A DNA stretch of 64,000 nucleotides from Liquidambar formosana (Eukaryota > Streptophyta > Magnoliopsida > Saxifragales > Altingiaceae): NCBI GenBank assembly GCA_039720395.1, contig CM077827.1:23836375-23900374 (forward strand), read 5' to 3'. This document shows, piece by piece, positions 30,269-41,006 of this stretch (the first letter of the stretch is position 1; every line of letters begins with the position of its first letter). The translations under genes were made by a program, and so were the position numbers. The notes beneath the pieces were generated by a model that made no database searches, was not told the origin of the DNA, and saw only the letters and a program-made list of their open reading frames with translations.

Positions 30269-31932
30269 AGGTAAAATACAACTACACCCCCTGTATTTAC
30301 TGACTATTCCACTCACCCCCCCTATACTTTCTAAAATTACACTGACTTCCCCTTGTCAGAACAGCTTCGTTAACAGAGTAAACAAAATTGCGAAATGACC
30401 AATATACCCTTTTCATAAAACACAGCCGTTTTAGTATTTCAGTAGATTAAAACACAAAAGGCATTTGCAACCCCTTTGTGCTTCGATTTGACAGAGACGA
30501 AAAGAAATATTTCTAGGGCTCTTGTACCCATAGGGTACCAATCGTGCCTCGATCCAATAGAGACGAGAAGAGAAGAAGCAGAGACAAGAAGTATTAAAGC
30601 TTTCTAGGGCTCCTGTACCCATAGGGTACCAGTTGTGCTTCGATCCGATAGAGACAAGAAGAGAGGAGGCTGTTTCACTTAGAAAAATTGAGGGTGGAGA
30701 ACTGTTCTTGAAGGAGGGGTCATGATGGTTTAGGGAGAATTTTTTTTTTTTTTTTAAAAAAAAAATAAAAAAGAAGAAGGATAATGATGAGAGGGAGAAG
30801 GAGCTACGGTGGTGGGATTCTGGTGGTAGGGGGAGGCACAAGCGTTTGGAGATGTAAAAAAAAAAAAAGGAAAATAGAGAGGAGAAGGAAAAATGACGAG
30901 AGGGAAAAGGAGTTGCGGTGACAGGCTTCGGGCAGTAGGGCGAGGCACGAGGGGTTGGAGAGAAGAAAGGGTGGGGTTGAGATAACGATAGGTAAATGTT
31001 TGGGGATAGTGATGGTAGCTGGTGCGTAGTTCTAAGGGTTCTGTGGAAGCGTGAAGAGGGACATGGATTGGGACGGGTTGTGGTAGGTTGAAGAGGGTTC
31101 TATGGAGTCTGCCTTTCATTGAATTGAATTTCAGTGAGGGTCACAGGTGAGGGTTGTGGGGTAAGTGAGGCTAATAACTATGGATGGCTAGCTCGGGATA
31201 GCTGCCGTCGAGAATACTGCATGTGAGGCCTTACCAATGAATAGCATTGAGAGATTTTCCAGCGAGATCTTCCTCTTCCCTCTTCTTCTCTTCCTTTTTT
31301 TTTTTTTCTTTTAATTTCCTTTTTCTTTTCCTCTCCTAATCAGATCTGCGTGGGATGGACAACCAATACCTAGACCTGGTTCAACGGCGAGCTTTTTTCC
31401 GGCGAGTTTGGGTTTTTTTAGGAATGAAAAAGAAGCAAACCAATTGGGGAAAAAAACAGAGAAAGGGAGGGCGAGGAAGAAGATGAAGCAGGAAGAAGAT
31501 GCAGCGATAGGGAAAAAAAAAAAAAAAATTATATGCGTCAAAGCCTCTATTTTTTCCGGCAAGCATTTTTTGTTCAAACCCATCCCCATCGATTCCCTCC
31601 CCATCAGATTGAACCAAAAAAAAGGAAAAAGAAAAGGCACGAAGAAGAATAAGAAGAGAAGAAGCAACAGCAGCACTCATGGCTACCATCAGTGATCCAT
31701 ACCCCTTTTTTTCCAAACAATGCGTTTTGGCTTCACTAAGGTTAAAATGAGTATTTTGAGCCAATATTTCTATGACGTCAACAACCAATGTTAACGGCTC
31801 TCAACAGTGGGTTGACAAATGAGGTTAAATGTAAATTATTTTCCAAAGTAAGGAAAGGCAATGTAATTTCAGAAAGTATAAGGGTGTCAGTATAATAGTC
31901 AGTTAACACAAGAATGTAAACGTATTTTACCC
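30269..31932. mobile_element. Mutator-like element with long terminal inverted repeats
   Basis: An exact 9-bp duplication (TAAATGTTT at 30260-30268 and 31933-31941) flanks 1664 bp. The two ends form imperfect inverted repeats over at least 80 bp, sharing GGTAAAATAC, ACTGACTATT, TATACTTTCT and AAATTACA in order. This is the signature of TIR-MULEs. No MURA transposase is visible. The interior has purine-rich stretches, an A/T run near 30740-30770 and a 91-bp duplication at about 30511-30690 containing TACCCATAGGGTACCA. Some MULEs carry captured gene pieces; I could not identify one here. Confidence 0.85.
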
Positions 31933-31963
31933 TAAATGTTTTTCCATGGACCTACTTAACTCT

Positions 31964-31969
31964 TATAAA
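31964..31969 (+). promoter_or_regulatory. possible TATA box for EFL1
   Basis: TATAAA lies about 400 bp upstream of the EFL1 ATG and 32 bp beyond the MULE end. It would imply a long 5' untranslated region. It is the only clear TATA-like site in the interval, but many housekeeping genes lack one. Confidence 0.3.
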
Positions 31970-32367
31970 GTGAATTTCCCCCTAATTTTCCCTCATTTTT
32001 ATAACATTACCCTAACCTGTAAGTATAAACTCCAAACCTCAGTTCTCAGGCAAAATCCCATTACACCAAGAGGGGGGAAGGGGGAACGAATCACCGTCTC
32101 ACTGACCAACGGCGCATCGAGCCGTTTCGCCGTCATCGTCAATCATTGTCGGCCGTGGCCGTGGCCAGTCTTCCTTCCTACGCAACCGGTGTGTCCTCTC
32201 TGTCTCTCATTCTTTCTCAAAAATCTCGTTCTCCATCTTAATTTTTCGTTTCAAAACCCCCCCTAGCTGACTGTCTCAGGTCTGAGCAGAGGCTTGCTTC
32301 TTTCTGTTGGCTACGAGTCTATTACCGGTTTATTGAGTTGGGTTTTGTGATTGATTTTTGCTTAAAA

Positions 32368-35300
32368 ATGGGTGAATTTGATAGCCGTCAAGTCCGAAAC
32401 ATATGCATACTCGCCCACGTCGATCACGGCAAGACCACGCTCGCCGACCACTTGATTGCCGGCTCCAGCGGAGGGTTACTCCACCCGAAGCAAGCGGGCC
32501 GGCTTAGATTCATGGACTACCTCGACGAAGAGCAAAGACGGGCCATTACAATGAAGAGCTCTTCCATTGCTCTTCACTACAAGGACTATTCCATTAATCT
32601 CATCGACTCGCCTGGCCACATGGATTTTTGTAGCGAGGTCTCCACCGCGGCCCGGTTGAGTGATGGTGCCTTAGTATTGGTTGACGCCGTCGAGGGCGTT
32701 CACATTCAGACCCACGCCGTGTTGCGGCAATCTTGGATTGAAAAGCTTACGCCATGTTTGGTTCTTAATAAGATAGATAGATTGATTTGTGAATTGAAGT
32801 TGACTCCCATGGAAGCGTATAATCGATTATTAAGAATTGTTCACGAGGTTAATGGGATTGTGAGTGGGTATAAGTCGGAGAAGTATCTATCAGACGTTGA
32901 TTTGATGCTCGCGGGACCCTTGGGCGATGTGGGTGATGAGAGTCATGAGTTTATAGAGGATGATGAGGAAGATACATTTCAGCCGCAGAAGGGGAATGTG
33001 GTGTTTGTTTGTGCATTGGATGGGTGGGGTTTTGGTATTGGTGAGTTCGCTGAGTTCTACGCTTCCAAGCTTGGAGCAAGTGCGGCTGCATTGCAGAAGG
33101 CTTTGTGGGGTCCGCGGTACTTTAATTCGAAGACCAAGATGATTGTGGGGAAGAAGGGAATAGGTGGAGGGAGTAAGGCCCGGCCTATGTTTGTGCAGTT
33201 TGTGCTTGAGCCGCTCTGGCAGGTTTACCAGGCAGCTCTTGAACCCGATGGGGATAAGGGGGTGCTTGAGAAAGTCATTAAGTCATTTAATTTGTCTGTA
33301 CCTCCTCGTGAGCTTAAGAACAAAGATCATAAAGTTGTGATTCAGGCTGTTATGAGCCGCTGGCTTCCTTTGTCAGATGCAATCTTGTCTATGGTTGTAA
33401 AGTGTATGCCGGATCCAATTACTGCTCAAACTTTTCGTATCTCACGTTTGCTTCCGAAGAGAGAAGTTATGGATAATGGGATTAGCTCCAATGTGCTTGC
33501 TGAGGCTGAGCTTGTGAGAAATTCTGTTGAGGCTTGTGATTCTAGCTCTGAAGCACCATGCGTTGCTTTTGTGTCCAAGATGTTCGCTATCCCAACAAAG
33601 CTCCTACCACAAAGGGGGCCAAATGGGGAGGTTTTAAACAATTATGCAGATGAAGGTGGAAGTGGTGAATCAGATGAATGTTTTCTTGCATTTGCTAGGA
33701 TTTTTAGTGGGGTTCTTTCTTTAGGACAAAGAGTTTTTGTGCTTTCAGCTTTATATGATCCGTTAAAGGGGGAATCAATGCAGAAGCATGTGCAGGAAGC
33801 TGAGCTGCAATCCTTGTATTTAATGATGGGCCAAGGCTTGAAACCGGTGTCCTCAGCAAAGGCGGGGAATGTTGTGGCAATCCGAGGCCTTGGCCAGTAT
33901 ATATTGAAAAGTGCAACTCTTTCATCCACAAGAAACTGTTGGCCTTTCTCAAGTATGGTGTTCCAAGTTTCCCCCACTCTTAGAGTTGCGATTGAGCCGT
34001 CCGATCCTGCAGATATGGGTGCACTCATGAAGGGCTTGAGGCTTCTTAACCGGGCAGACCCATTTGTGGAGGTCACTGTTTCTGCTAGGGGTGAACATGT
34101 GCTTGCTGCTGCAGGAGAAGTTCATCTTGAGAGATGCATAAAGGATTTGAAGGAGAGATTTGCAAAGGTAAGCCTGGAAGTCTCTCCACCACTTGTGTCC
34201 TATAGGGAGACTATTGAGGGAGAAATATCCAATCCACTCGAGAATCTGAAATTATTGACTGGGAACTTAGATTATGTTGAGAAGACTACACCAAATGGAA
34301 GATGTGTCGTTCGAGTGCGAGTCATGAAACTTCCACTTGCATTAACTAAGGTGCTTGATGAGAGTTCCGATCTACTTGGAGATGTTATTGGAGGTAAGCT
34401 GGGGCAGACTAATAGAAGCTTGGCAACCCAGGGATCAAGCATTGTGGAAGGGGAAAATCCAATTGAAGCACTAAAGAATCGCATAATGGATGCTTGTGAG
34501 AGTGATATTCAGTCAGGGAGTGAGAATGACAAGGATTGGGTTGAGAAATGTAAAAGAATGTGGCTAAAGTTTCTTAAGAGGATATGGGCCTTTGGACCTA
34601 GGCAGGTTGGTCCCAATATCCTCTTCACTCCAGATTACAAAGGAAAGAATACTGATTGCTCTGTTCTCATTCGCGGTTCTTCTTATGTTTCTGAGAGACT
34701 GGGCTTTGTGGATGATATTAGTAATGGCGACGCCGCTATTGAGATATCTTCAGCGGCAGATCAGGCATTGTACAAGGAAGCAGAGAGTCTTGAGAGCAGT
34801 GTAGGGTCTGGATTTCAACTAGCCACAGCAGCTGGCCCCTTATGTGATGAGCCCATGTGGGGTTTGGCATTTGTTGTTGAGGCTTACATTTCTCCATTGG
34901 CTGCGCAGGCTGATGAATCTGAATCCAACCAACTACCAGAGCAATATGGCATCTTCACTGGACAAGTTATGACGGCTGTTAAGGATGCCTGTAGAGCAGC
35001 TGTACTTCAGAGGAAACCCCGGCTTGTTGAAGCCATGTATTTTTGTGAATTGAACACCCCTACTGAGTATTTGGGCCCTATGTATGCTGTTCTTGCTCGG
35101 AGGCGAGCCCGGGTTTTGAAGGAGGAAATGCAGGAGGGGTCTCCATTGTTCACTGTGCATGCTTATGTGCCGGTTTCTGAAAGTTTTGGGTTTGCTGATG
35201 AGCTTAGGAGATGGACTTCCGGAGCTGCAAGTGCTCTACTTGTACTTAGCCATTGGGAAGCACTTTCTGAGGATCCTTTCTTTGTGCCCAAAACAGAAGA

Positions 35301-35451
35301 GGAGATGGAAGAGTTTGGAGATGGTTCTAGTGTTCTTCCCAATACAGCAAGAAAGCTCATTGATGCTGTAAGAAGGCGGAAGGGCCTCATTGTAGAGGAA
35401 AAAGTAGTCCAACATGCAACAAAGCAGAGGACCCTAGCTCGCAAAGTGTAG
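32368..35451 (+). CDS. EFL1: elongation factor-like GTPase 1, ribosome maturation factor
   Basis: An intronless 1027-residue frame. The open frame starts 10 codons earlier with TTG; the ATG at 32368 fits the family. EFL1 (yeast Efl1/Ria1) is a cytoplasmic GTPase related to EF-2 that, with SBDS, evicts eIF6 from pre-60S subunits. The GTPase motifs are intact: G1 AHVDHGKT (16-23), switch II DSPGH (80-84) and NKID (134-137). The switch I region with RAITMKSSS is present. An acidic insertion (near DDEEDTF, about residue 200) interrupts the G domain, as is usual in EFL1 but not in EF-2. Later domains follow EF-2 order, with SARGEHVLAAAGEVHLERC of domain III, a long insertion, and the domain IV/V region to the C-terminus. 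It lacks the EF-2 diphthamide-loop sequence. Length fits the family. Transposons lie close upstream. Confidence 0.95.
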   Translation: MGEFDSRQVRNICILAHVDHGKTTLADHLIAGSSGGLLHPKQAGRLRFMDYLDEEQRRAITMKSSSIALHYKDYSINLIDSPGHMDFCSEVSTAARLSDGALVLVDAVEGVHIQTHAVLRQSWIEKLTPCLVLNKIDRLICELKLTPMEAYNRLLRIVHEVNGIVSGYKSEKYLSDVDLMLAGPLGDVGDESHEFIEDDEEDTFQPQKGNVVFVCALDGWGFGIGEFAEFYASKLGASAAALQKALWGPRYFNSKTKMIVGKKGIGGGSKARPMFVQFVLEPLWQVYQAALEPDGDKGVLEKVIKSFNLSVPPRELKNKDHKVVIQAVMSRWLPLSDAILSMVVKCMPDPITAQTFRISRLLPKREVMDNGISSNVLAEAELVRNSVEACDSSSEAPCVAFVSKMFAIPTKLLPQRGPNGEVLNNYADEGGSGESDECFLAFARIFSGVLSLGQRVFVLSALYDPLKGESMQKHVQEAELQSLYLMMGQGLKPVSSAKAGNVVAIRGLGQYILKSATLSSTRNCWPFSSMVFQVSPTLRVAIEPSDPADMGALMKGLRLLNRADPFVEVTVSARGEHVLAAAGEVHLERCIKDLKERFAKVSLEVSPPLVSYRETIEGEISNPLENLKLLTGNLDYVEKTTPNGRCVVRVRVMKLPLALTKVLDESSDLLGDVIGGKLGQTNRSLATQGSSIVEGENPIEALKNRIMDACESDIQSGSENDKDWVEKCKRMWLKFLKRIWAFGPRQVGPNILFTPDYKGKNTDCSVLIRGSSYVSERLGFVDDISNGDAAIEISSAADQALYKEAESLESSVGSGFQLATAAGPLCDEPMWGLAFVVEAYISPLAAQADESESNQLPEQYGIFTGQVMTAVKDACRAAVLQRKPRLVEAMYFCELNTPTEYLGPMYAVLARRRARVLKEEMQEGSPLFTVHAYVPVSESFGFADELRRWTSGAASALLVLSHWEALSEDPFFVPKTEEEMEEFGDGSSVLPNTARKLIDAVRRRKGLIVEEKVVQHATKQRTLARKV

Positions 35452-37230
35452 AAGTTGTAATCCAGATGTGTAATCAGCTGTTTAAAGAATTGTAAGGCAA
35501 TACTTATCATCATTAATTTTAAAAAATAAAAAATAAAAATCACAGGCTATATGATCAAACTTAGGCTTCAGCATGAGTTTAATTTTATATTCTTTTCCCA
35601 TTTTTCTTGAATGCGAATTTTTTTAATGAAAATACTTTTTCCTGGATTGATATTTTGGGTGTCCTATATGAGTTACTGTGCCTAGCAGAACTAAGTGATT
35701 GTACTTTGTTGGCTTGTCACGTGGGATGCTGGTGATCACATGATATGTTGTAACAATTTAACTAGGAACTTGGAATATAAGTCGTTAAGCTTATTTGTTT
35801 GGTCTACAAAGCTTGTCCAGAGTTGTGTTTTAAATGCATTTGTTGTTATACAAATAATCATATTTTGATTCACACATTATTGTTGGCTTTGTGTCGAGCA
35901 ATTATGAGTGATCGAGTATGCTAGTTTGATTATTCCCTCATCAAGAAAAAAGTATGCTGGTTTGATTGTGCGTGCACGCAGATTCATGCAGATACATATT
36001 ATTAACCTTGTTTATATGCTGGTAAGATTATGGAGCAACATGTGGGGAGACTACTATAGCACTTTGCTTGATTAGCAACCTGTAGAAGAGAAATCACCTT
36101 CTTTAAAATGGATTAACTGGTTGTGGCCTGCTATCAACTCATTGGTTAGGAATCTTGGAAAGCATATTTTGTGGCTCTATGGCAGTTCTCAAATGGTATT
36201 TTCACACTCGGGCAAGAGGTATCTGAACCTCCTAAACTGAAACTACAGTGGTGCCTGAGCCAACTGAGGAGGAAGGCATCCTCTGCCTTCGAGGGATGAG
36301 ATGCGTCTCCGGCAAAGACTATAGCATAATAGAGGTGGTTCTGCCTTCTATGGTTTCTAAGTCATATTTTTGTATGACTCTCGAAAATTTTCCTTATTCA
36401 CTTTGTAGATATTTGTAATTACTTTCATGGGAAATGATACAATTCAATTACTCAAACACAATGATGAGACCCACTTCAAGCTCAATGGTATTTTTCTTTT
36501 TCTTTTTTAAATATTATCTTTTCTATGTGTGTGTTTGTGCGAGATAATGATTACAATGATGGTATACCTTCTAATGTGCAGCAGCAGTTGGACCTTTCAC
36601 TTAGATTTTCTATGAGGTTGATATTTTCTGGTTAATTTGCTTACATTTAAGGGCATATCTATTGATCATTTGGATTTTGAACAAAATTTGCTTGCTATTA
36701 AGTGATACATAGTCATTTTTTCTAGTATTTAAATATAGAAGTGGTGAAGATGCCATCTAGGTTGATGATCGAGCATGTGTGTCTTACCCCTCCACCTTGG
36801 GTTCGAATTCCCATAGGCACTTTGTCTTCATCAATAACTTTCTAACCCACGAACTATATAAAATGCCTCTACATTTGTTTCTTGTTTGTTACCAAAAACA
36901 ATGTGTGTAGAAGTGGCACTTTGGTGTTCTTCTTTCTTTTTTCTTTTCTTTTTTTTTTATTTTTTTTTATTATTATTTTTTTTTTTTTTCACATTGGATG
37001 AACTTGGATAGTTAGATCCCACTCCACCCTATACTTCCCCTACCCTACCTTACCTAGTGAAGACAGGTTTCAAGCTTATATTTTCATGTATTGATTTTGT
37101 TTGTACGGTCAGCATTTTTTTATTTCCTCCTAAAAAATAAGTTCTATATTATAGTTTTTAATATGAACTATTTTCTTCTGACATGAAGATGACATGATCT
37201 GATTTATGGTGTTGTGGTATGGATCAGGCC
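35452..37230. other. EFL1 3' flank and intergenic DNA
   Basis: The EFL1 3' end probably falls near the AAAAAATAAAAAATAAAAAT stretch at about 35521. A GGGTTCGAATTCCC sequence at about 36788-36801 has the form of a tRNA B box and may belong to a short SINE (about 36750-36905). A T-rich run lies at about 36940-36990. No coding gene is seen. Confidence 0.45.
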
Positions 37231-37560
37231 GAACAAAGGCAGATGAGATACAATACCTAAAAATGAGGATGCAGTTCTGTGAAGTTGGAATCAAGAGGCT
37301 GGAGGCAGTTGGTGTTAGGAAGTTCTCAACTGAGACACACGTGTTGAAAGAAAAGGAGAAACATCTAAGGAAATAAGAGGTCCTTCGTGCTCAGGTTCAA
37401 AGGAACCAAGTGACAATACTCATTATGGAAATTTGCAGCTAAAAGAAGACATAAGATCTGGAGTATTCTTCTTGCAAGATCGACGAATGTAAAAAGGCCA
37501 AGGCATCCAAGTTTGAGAAGAAATACCCCAAAAAGAACAAAGAAAAGAAGAAGCTTATTC
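37231..37560 (+). pseudogene. kinesin-12-like coiled-coil fragment
   Basis: The plus strand reads a Lys/Glu-rich stretch with HVLKEKEKHLRK, then VLRAQVQRNQ, and after a one-base frame change MENLQLKEDI. This run of phrases resembles the conserved stalk of plant phragmoplast kinesins (KIN-12), whose motor domain is absent here. An in-frame stop (TAA at about 37374), further stops and frameshifts mark it as a relic. The assignment rests on short motifs. Confidence 0.4.
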
Positions 37561-38680
37561 TTGCTTGGTTTCCACAAATCACATTTTGGATGTCTTACTC
37601 GATACGAGTCTTGACAATGAGATGGAGAATCTAGGCATCCTAAGTGCACCATGAGTTAAGTACATGAACCTAATTAATTACACAAGGACCAAAATTCCTA
37701 CAAGATGGTTATTGTTATCTCTCAACTTTCTTTCTACTCACACTTATTTTAAATTTCTCAAAGTTTTATGAACAATATAAATTTTTTTTATAAAAACTGA
37801 TTGCGTGGTCCATTGGAAAATTTCATTTTCGAAAATTTTATAGATAAAAGTTTTTTCAAAATATGTTATTTAGATAGATATTTTGACATAGCATAAACGA
37901 GACCCCTAACCAAATAGATACCTAGCTAACAAGAAGGTGAGACATTTTTTCTTTTCTTTTTCTTTTTTTTTTTGCTTTGGCAATTTTTATGTTGTTGGAG
38001 GGGAATTTTTCTTGCTTGTAACTCAAATGAAACACGTGATTGTTTCTCAATCCATACAAAATAATGTCAGAAAATCAAAAGCACCTATCCCTTCCATACT
38101 TCAGTCACTGATGGTGGCACGTTTAACAAGTTGCTTGAGAGAGCCTGAGACTAAAAGCGAATAAAATAAAAAATAAAAATCTCCCTTACATTTGAATTAA
38201 ATTTTCTTAAAAATTAAGTTGTCATCCTGAAGGACTGCAGCTATAATCTAGCTTCCTGTCCAACAACTGTACATACAGAAATATCCTACTACTAATAATG
38301 ACAAGAGGCATACCAAAAGAAACAAACCTTCACTAGCGTTTTCTCTTTTCTTTTCTTTCGTTTGCTTTTTTTTTTTTTTTTTTAATATGACAAAAAACCC
38401 CTTAGGCCAAACCTTAAATCCATATAAAACCTCACAACCCATATCCATGGGAACCATGAAATCTTGTATAGATAACCCCAAGGAGTTTAACAAGAGTTAA
38501 ACTCAGGAGCTCCGCTTGGCCTAATATCTTGTCAACTGGGCTACCAGGTTATAAACCTTCACTTGCTATCCTCAATTTCTCATTGGCACTGAAGAACTCA
38601 AATGCCTCAGCTTATTCTAGAGTCTTTTGTCTCTTGTATCAATGAAAATTTGTTATCAATCATAGTATCAAGTAATATCC
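37561..38680. other. intergenic DNA with a possible SINE
   Basis: At about 38365-38558 the minus strand reads TAGCCCAGTTGACAAG (A-box-like), further tRNA-like sequence and ends in a poly(A) run (T-run at 38367-38385 on the plus strand), the layout of a tRNA-derived SINE. At about 37785-37870 a TTTATAAAAACTGATTG phrase recurs near 63945. Nothing else is recognised. Confidence 0.35.
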
Positions 38681-39705
38681 TCAAACATGCGTCCATTTTG
38701 GCAATTTCCCATGAATTTCAAAGTTGAGTAAATTGGATTTATCAACAATGCGTTTGCTTTCACGAAGAATGTCTCCAAATAATTCATGCTTGGGAGGGGG
38801 CTTGAGTGATGGCAATTGAGTGAGGGGATCTGTGATATTGTATTTACTGCACATCTCCCTTCCCGGCTGCACATGCTTCCACCAAAAATCTGATAGTGCC
38901 CTTTTCAGAGCATCCCAATAGTCAACATCTCGGGATAGCTCGAATAAACTGCTCCCCATGGGAGTCCATACATAAAAATGCATCCAATCCATGTTCATTA
39001 TTTCCATTAGACCCTGAGCTTGTGGGATACAATAAAGGGGGACTCGTTTCCATGGGGGAGCCCTGCTCGCATCTGCGTTAAAAAATGGGCACTTTATCTC
39101 CAGCACTCCTCCAGAAGATGACCCATAAAGAATCTTGTCAATTACTACCCCGTCTGGTGACGCCGCAAGCCAATCGTCTTCCAAGTTTGTGTTACCATAC
39201 ACCAGAAATTCTGGAAACAAGACTGTTTCCTGTTATAAACTTGTATGTTTCAAGTGCTTCCTCTTCTTTGATATTGTCCCAACAGGTAGCCAAGTTGCCA
39301 GTGAATGGCTCCTTCTTTCCAAGCTTCTCTGACCAAAGCTGGACTCTTCAATTAGGCCAAAAACCAACAGCTCCACCAAAAGTGCTTGCTGTCAATTTAT
39401 GCTTTCTCAGTTCTTGCCATTTTTGAACCGATGTTGAAGACTACTTGAATGAAGAATAGACTCAGTTTCACCCAATAAAAGCTTGGAAGAATGACCATAA
39501 TGGCCCAAACCTTTTCCAGGGGAATGATTGCAATTTTGACTTTGGGAAGTAGGCATTCTACTAATTGGTTCTGAAAAATTCTGGCTGCTGTAGCTTCTTT
39601 GATTGCTAGGATCCAAAGCAAGTAAACCTATATAATGGCCATTCCTGCACTTGGGATATGACAACGATCGAACAACCTGGGGGAAGCAAGATGCAAGCTC
39701 TCCGC
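38681..39705 (-). pseudogene. YqaJ/exonuclease-type (restriction endonuclease-like) gene, disrupted
   Basis: The main frame (38681-39220) has the YqaJ nuclease core: LFPEFLVYG, DDWLAASPDGVV with the catalytic-type Asp, GVLEIKCPF (the E-x-K motif) and PLYCIPQAQGLMEI, as in plant 'restriction endonuclease type II-like' proteins. The first part, KLTASTFGGAVGFWPN, lies in another register upstream. Three lesions separate them: a frameshift near 39420, an in-frame TGA at 39348-39350 (where the family normally has Arg, consistent with CpG deamination) and a frameshift near 39225. A possible acceptor site (GGGCAG) at about 39705 suggests a missing or unidentified 5' exon. Unless these are assembly errors, the gene is not functional. 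Its role in plants is not established. Confidence 0.75.
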
Positions 39706-39712
39706 TGCCCAA

Positions 39713-40975
39713 AAATGAAATTTGTCAGTAGACCAAAGAAATGATTCAGAAATCAAATTCTAACAACTAAATATTGAATAAAAAGGACGACAACTGTAAT
39801 TATAAGGTTTAAACTTGTATGTTAAGGCAAATTTTCTAAATACTCAGGGATGACTGTCAGAAATTTCATGGACATACAGATTTTTAAATGAAATATTTTA
39901 TCTAAAAAATATGCTAATCAACAAAAGCGCAGAACTACACATCATACCAGTATATAAACCATAAGATCCTGACCAAATTGATCTCAACTTGTTTCCATAT
40001 ACATAGTTCCATGGTTGCAAGCACTCTTATGAAGAATAGAGCGTTAAATCTGATGGTTTAAGTCACAAGAAGGGCAAACATGAAGAGTGCTTAGTTATTC
40101 TGCTAAAAAAACAGAAGAAAAAAAAAACTTGCAAGAGGAATTTTTGGGTAGACTGGAGGGTCATCAGTTAAGTTAGTGCTTGGAATAAGGCAGATGATGA
40201 AGAGGTAAAAGCATCAGCAGCAATATATCTTAACGATAGGCCAACCAAAAAACAAACTGAAAAACTTAGATATTGATAAATCCCTACCACAGATGTGTAT
40301 ACATGTATACACACACACACACACATTATACATACAATTTATATTCATTGGGTTCATTTTGCAGTGCCAAAGTTTGAAATCATATAAGTCTACCAAGAAT
40401 CAGAGTGAAATCTTATATAAAATTTCTAATTATACCATTCATCCCTTTATTATAATATTTTGCTTTTCTTTCAGGTTCATTTCATAGGGCCAAAGTTTGA
40501 AATCATATAAGTCTACCAAGAATCTGAGTGAAACTTATACAAATTTCATCATCATACCTTAGAAGCAGGAACCTTCTATCAAAGGTGCCGCTCCCACTTC
40601 GGAACCATGGTTCCGCGCTCCCAATTTAGAACCTTGTAAAAACCTCGATTCTCTCTCGAAAGAATCTCGATTCTAAGCAAGACAGAACCTTGTGATGGAG
40701 GGGAGAAGGCATGACCCCTCCACCCCAAAACTAAACTCTTCTCAACTTTAACCAAAGTGAAAAATGTTTTTAATAATAATAGGATTTCTATTAAATCATA
40801 TCAAATTAATGTTTAGTTTACTCAATTCTTTTCCTCAAGAAAAGAAAAACAAAAAAAGGTAAAAGCATGCTCTCTCTTTCTCTACATTAGTGCGGCTTCT
40901 CAAAAGAACACTTTTTTGCACCTTTTTCTAGAATTTCATTCCACAAAATATCATATGGAGGTAACTCTCTCTCTA

Positions 40976-41006
<31 letters not shown>

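Noticed and set aside
30431..31788. Several minus-strand ORFs of 120-136 codons inside the MULE
   Set aside because: They are low-complexity (Phe/Ser/Leu-rich) translations of purine-rich DNA on the opposite strand and overlap in different frames. No family recognised.
32338..32367. EFL1 start at 32338
   Set aside because: That codon is TTG; the ATG at 32368 matches the usual family N-terminus just before RNICILAHVDHGKTT.
36788..36801. tRNA gene
   Set aside because: Only a B-box-like sequence is present; no cloverleaf can be formed with the upstream DNA. A SINE relic is more likely.
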